DNA of 64,000 bases from Mesaphorura yosii (Eukaryota > Arthropoda > Collembola > Poduromorpha > Tullbergiidae). The stretch spans positions 1-64,000 of the forward strand of contig WIXG01000187.1 of the NCBI GenBank assembly GCA_009869945.1, read 5' to 3'. A program made the translations under genes and the position numbers. Of the stretch, positions 60,618 to 64,000 are shown in pieces. The notes under the pieces are model-generated. The model was not told where the DNA came from and ran no database searches. It saw only the letters and a list, made by a program, of their open reading frames with translations. The stretch's first letter is position 1. Each line of letters begins with the position of its first letter.

Positions 60618-63600
60618 TGTTGATTGAAACTCGGGGCACAATACAAGATCACGAAAGAACGCCGAAGCTGAAGCCGGAACGTGCTGGTGCTTCGTTGTTC
60701 TTGTCCAGACTTCTATTAACGAAATGACATTAGAAAGGCGATGGCGTTGGCGAAGGCGATGACGACAGCAGTAGCAACAAGTTTCACGACCACTACGACA
60801 CAATAAACTATTCGTATGCAATATGCATGTGTTTATGTTGTGTGCAAGTTCGAGTCACAAATAGTACAAGCACTTCTACCGTAAACAAGCGGGTTTGGCT
60901 TGTGCCGAACCGCTTATAACCCTTTCTTGTGCACGACGGCTGTTCTTAGAAAGTTCACTTAAACTGGGACGGACGGAGCATTTCCATATTAACAATAACC
61001 GCAAGCCGATAGGCAGGCTTCGATAGCCACCCTAAGCGATAGCGCGATGTTCTGACTCATTCCATGGTTGCGGCTGTGGCTGGCCGCCCAGGAATTAAAT
61101 TCCCATCGGTCGATTTGGGTTGTTTTATCTGCAAGAAATAAATTGAATTTTTTGTATAAACAATGTGAAATGTTGTAAAACGAACCGTGAAAAGAGGAGT
61201 GCAGACTACCACAAATTAAAGAGCTGATAAGGCGTGAGACATGAGACTTGAATCGTGAATCACTCCCGTCTCGAATGGGGAAATCGGCGGACGTCAAAAA
61301 ATATGCGCTGTCAACTACTTAACTTTTCTCTTGGGAGAAATTATACGTACTTCTTACTTCTGGAGATGTTGAGGGCTTATCTGAGATTGGACTAATATTC
61401 TTAACCCTTAATTAGTGCTGTTGTGGCTGTGCAATTTGACAACACGTACAACAGACCACAGAGACAGTTACGGCTACCGCAGGCGCAACCACAAATTAAT
61501 TACAATTAATTTACAGATAGAGCCAGAAGCTCGAGCTGATGACCATGACCATGGTTTTGGTCATTGGTTCCATGCAATCTTATTGCACAGCATTGCAAGC
61601 GGTACTTACGGACAGAAAACCTTCGGCTGCATGCTATCTAATTTCTATTGTTGCCTTGATTGGAAATTGGAAATTAATATTTCCTATTACGCAGCGGCAG
61701 CGCGACAGTGAATCTGACTGCCGATTTCGACACTTACCACGAGGCACGGGCACGAAATAATGCGACGAGAACCTCATTTAAATTCAATTAGCGTCCACGT
61801 CCGCTATCATCCGTCGGCGCGGTACACAGCACGAGATAAGAACGGTGGAAAATTACGCGGCGTCGTCCCCAGACGTTGAAACCTGGAAGTTACGAACTGT
61901 GGCCAAGATTAACACGCAAGAACCTTGAAACTTGGTGTGACTTTCTCAGAACTCTGACTAAGCCAAGAACAAGCCGAGTTTTCAGACGGCAAAGACGCGC
62001 GGACGCCGACTCATGGACGCGATTCGTGATTTCTGACCATACTGCTAGAGTTAAAATGCATCGCAAATGATTTGCAAGCCGAGGTAATATAAAAGTGCAT
62101 AATGAAGCTGTCCAACAATCTAGTTCTGCTACCATGAACTGAACATGTACGCAGTTCAGCCGAACTCAGAGAAAACAATTCGCGAGAAGAGCTTCCGTTA
62201 ATTACACGTGAAGCCCGACTTAATGAGGTAAATATGCAAATTTCACTTGACACTTACAGACGCTTACCGTTCGTCCGTCTGGAGTTCGAGGCTCTGTTTG
62301 CACTGCTCGCGTTCGTGTTCACATTCGTTAATTGTCCATGTCGAGTGAATGGTGAATGGCAAGCAAATAGCAAATACTCAATACACAATTTACATGGAAA
62401 AGTAGCCGTCGGCCTTCAACTTTCTGCCTTCTGAGAATGCACGCGAAGGAGAAGACGATGGTGATACGCGACGAAGGACCAATCTCAAAGTCCACTGCAA
62501 GTTCTCGGCCACGGGTCCAAATTAATTGGATTTACTAATTTGAAGTCTGTGTCCTTTTCTTGCGCTCGTGCAGGTTAACTTCGCCGAGTTGGAGTTGGAA
62601 CAGAGGAGCGGAATGGATTTTAGTACGAGCCTATTGGGCATTGGCATTGCGGCTGCCGATCGCACTTTCGCACTATCAAAATCAAAATTATTCAGAAAGC
62701 AGCAGTAGCAAAATAAGACTAGGTGACTCGCACAGCACTTGATGCGTTGATGTATTCCAGTAAACTAAATTTAGACAGATACGAAGGTTTCTTTTGAGTC
62801 TGGCCTGAACCGGTTGCCGGTTGCGTAGTCGTTTCTAGTTGGCCGCGTCTGTCGTCTGTGAATAGCGAATCTCAATCGAATTCGAGTCGAATAGCAGCAA
62901 CCGTGGTAAATTTATTCACATTTTGACATTGTGAGCATTAAAATAGGTATTTATTTTGCAATGCAATAGAAAATGGCAAAATAGGAATTCACACTTGCTT
63001 CTGTGCGTGCGTGCGTGTGAGCTGGCCTGGCATGTGTTCTCAGTGTGCGATTCGACATTCGAACTTGGAATCCAGAAGAATGACGAGCAGATGATGATGA
63101 ATTCCAAATCGAGTTCAATGATGTATTGAATTCAGTTTTGCATTCTTTTGTTTGTAACACAAATCCTTGTGGCTTGGATTGTGCATGTACGAATGACATT
63201 GCGTGATTGTGAGTTGGCAAATTCTGTGATGTTGATTCTGATTCTTTTTTTTTCTATTCGAAAATGTCAATAGTTCACATTCATCTTTGTGTTCGCGTTC
63301 GCGTCTCGCATTCATGCTTGTGCTTAATTTGGGATTCTGGAGCTTTGGAGCAGAGAATGTGAAGCAGTTGAATGCTGAAATACTAAGGCCCAGGTTTCGG
63401 CATGGTTCTTTATAACTGAGATTGAATATTGAAGGAATACTGGTACTGACGTCTTATACAAAAGTAGCTTTAGGTTTATTGAGTACAATTACAATTACAA
63501 TTAGAATTACGGAACAGTCGAGCACAATAACAAGCTATTATGAGCTATTATTTTATAGCTTCGTCCTACATTAAGTTATAATTAGATTTCATTGCTTATT

Positions 63601-63736
63601 ACTGAATGCTGAAAAATTGGGCTTGGTCTTTCTGCCTCATTTCTGCTTATGAGGAATGACAGTGTGTGGTTTGTCTTCAAATTGAATACTTTGATGCTTA
63701 CGCTGCCTCTGCGTTTCACCACCAGCCAGATTACGA
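60618..63736. other. Non-coding region upstream of the SLC7 gene
   Basis: About 3.1 kb between the lysozyme 3' end and the transporter start, both on the minus strand. No exon recognised. It should contain the transporter promoter and any untranslated first exon. A short (ATTACA)n-like tract lies at about 63483-63514. Confidence 0.45.
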
Positions 63737-64000
63737 TTACGGTCTCAGATGAGTATTGCACCTGGAAAATTCTTTATAGAAATGCGTTTGTTCCACGGAT
63801 GGATCCGAACAGGATCCCGGCCCCTTTTGGTGGATTCTGGCGTAGTCGTCACAGTCAATGATTCCGTCGCCATTGCAGTCCTGCAGAGAAAAGATTCTGA
63901 CCTAAAATCTAACGCTCTTGCGCTTGGCGTGCCTTTTCGATGTTAAATTCTAAATTACCTTCTGGAATTTCGCCATGTAGCCTCGCACCGTCTCGGCCGC
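63737..64000 (-). CDS. i-type (destabilase) lysozyme, C-terminal exons
   Basis: Secreted invertebrate-type lysozyme/destabilase, active in antibacterial defence or digestion. Two minus-strand exons are visible: one entering from the right edge and ending at 63959, and the last at 63880-63737. They join in phase 0 to AETVRGYMAKFQKDCNGDGI then IDCDDYARIHQKGPGSC, matching the family's YMxKFxxDCNGDGxIDCxDYAxIHxxG signature. The C-terminus (residues after GPGSC) adds about 22 residues to a stop at 63737. The catalytic Glu and Asp of i-type lysozymes lie in the N-terminal part beyond the window, so activity cannot be judged; some insect members lack them. Confidence 0.88.

Overview
The window reads as nuclear DNA of an arthropod, most likely a hexapod. 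The protein-coding genes are split by many short GT-AG introns (commonly about 60-90 bases, with a few of 1-5 kb). The gene set is also animal and arthropod-like: a dawdle/activin-type TGF-beta precursor, a Beaten-path immunoglobulin protein, an insect-type transferrin, AA15 chitin/cellulose monooxygenases, a TECPR1/Pex23 homologue with a galectin domain, and an i-type (destabilase) lysozyme. The order or species cannot be read from the sequence. All exon models were built by eye from splice signals, reading phase and family resemblance; no search was run.

Layout. 1-2780 (-): 5' exons of a dawdle/activin-like precursor that runs off the left edge. 2781-6718: non-coding. 6719-10625 (+): type II membrane GH31 family protein with a trefoil domain that has lost its catalytic nucleophile. 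11134-13239 (-): chromodomain gene, convergent with GH31, whose best splice model adds a C-terminal membrane anchor. 14612-15190: decayed piggyBac transposase. 16270-20801 (+): TECPR1/Pex23, complete in 16 exons (1148 residues). 24496-36387 (+): transferrin with signal peptide and GPI-like tail in 10 exons, including a 5-kb first intron. 37408-38201 (-): C-terminal part of a GT31 beta-1,3-glycosyltransferase. 38762-39505 (+): complete AA15 monooxygenase. 39872-40074 (-): C-terminal exon of a second, diverged AA15 gene facing it. 40417-48387: eight kilobases with no gene I can support. 48388-55500 (-): Beaten-path family protein in seven exons. 56588-60617 (-): SLC7 cationic amino acid transporter in ten exons. 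60618-63736: non-coding. 63737-64000 (-): 3' end of an i-type lysozyme entering from the right.

No operon-like logic is expected. Some themes recur. Extracellular or lumenal digestion and defence are represented by GH31, AA15 and lysozyme. Signalling and wiring are represented by the dawdle-like and Beat genes. Membrane damage and nutrient handling are represented by TECPR1, transferrin and SLC7. The observations most worth following are the TECPR1 protein that joins two dysferlin domains, a PH domain and a galectin domain with all sugar-contact residues kept; the apparently dead GH31 enzyme; the possible membrane-anchored chromodomain protein; the transferrin whose second lobe has lost its anion site; and the AA15 pair, one whole and one partial.
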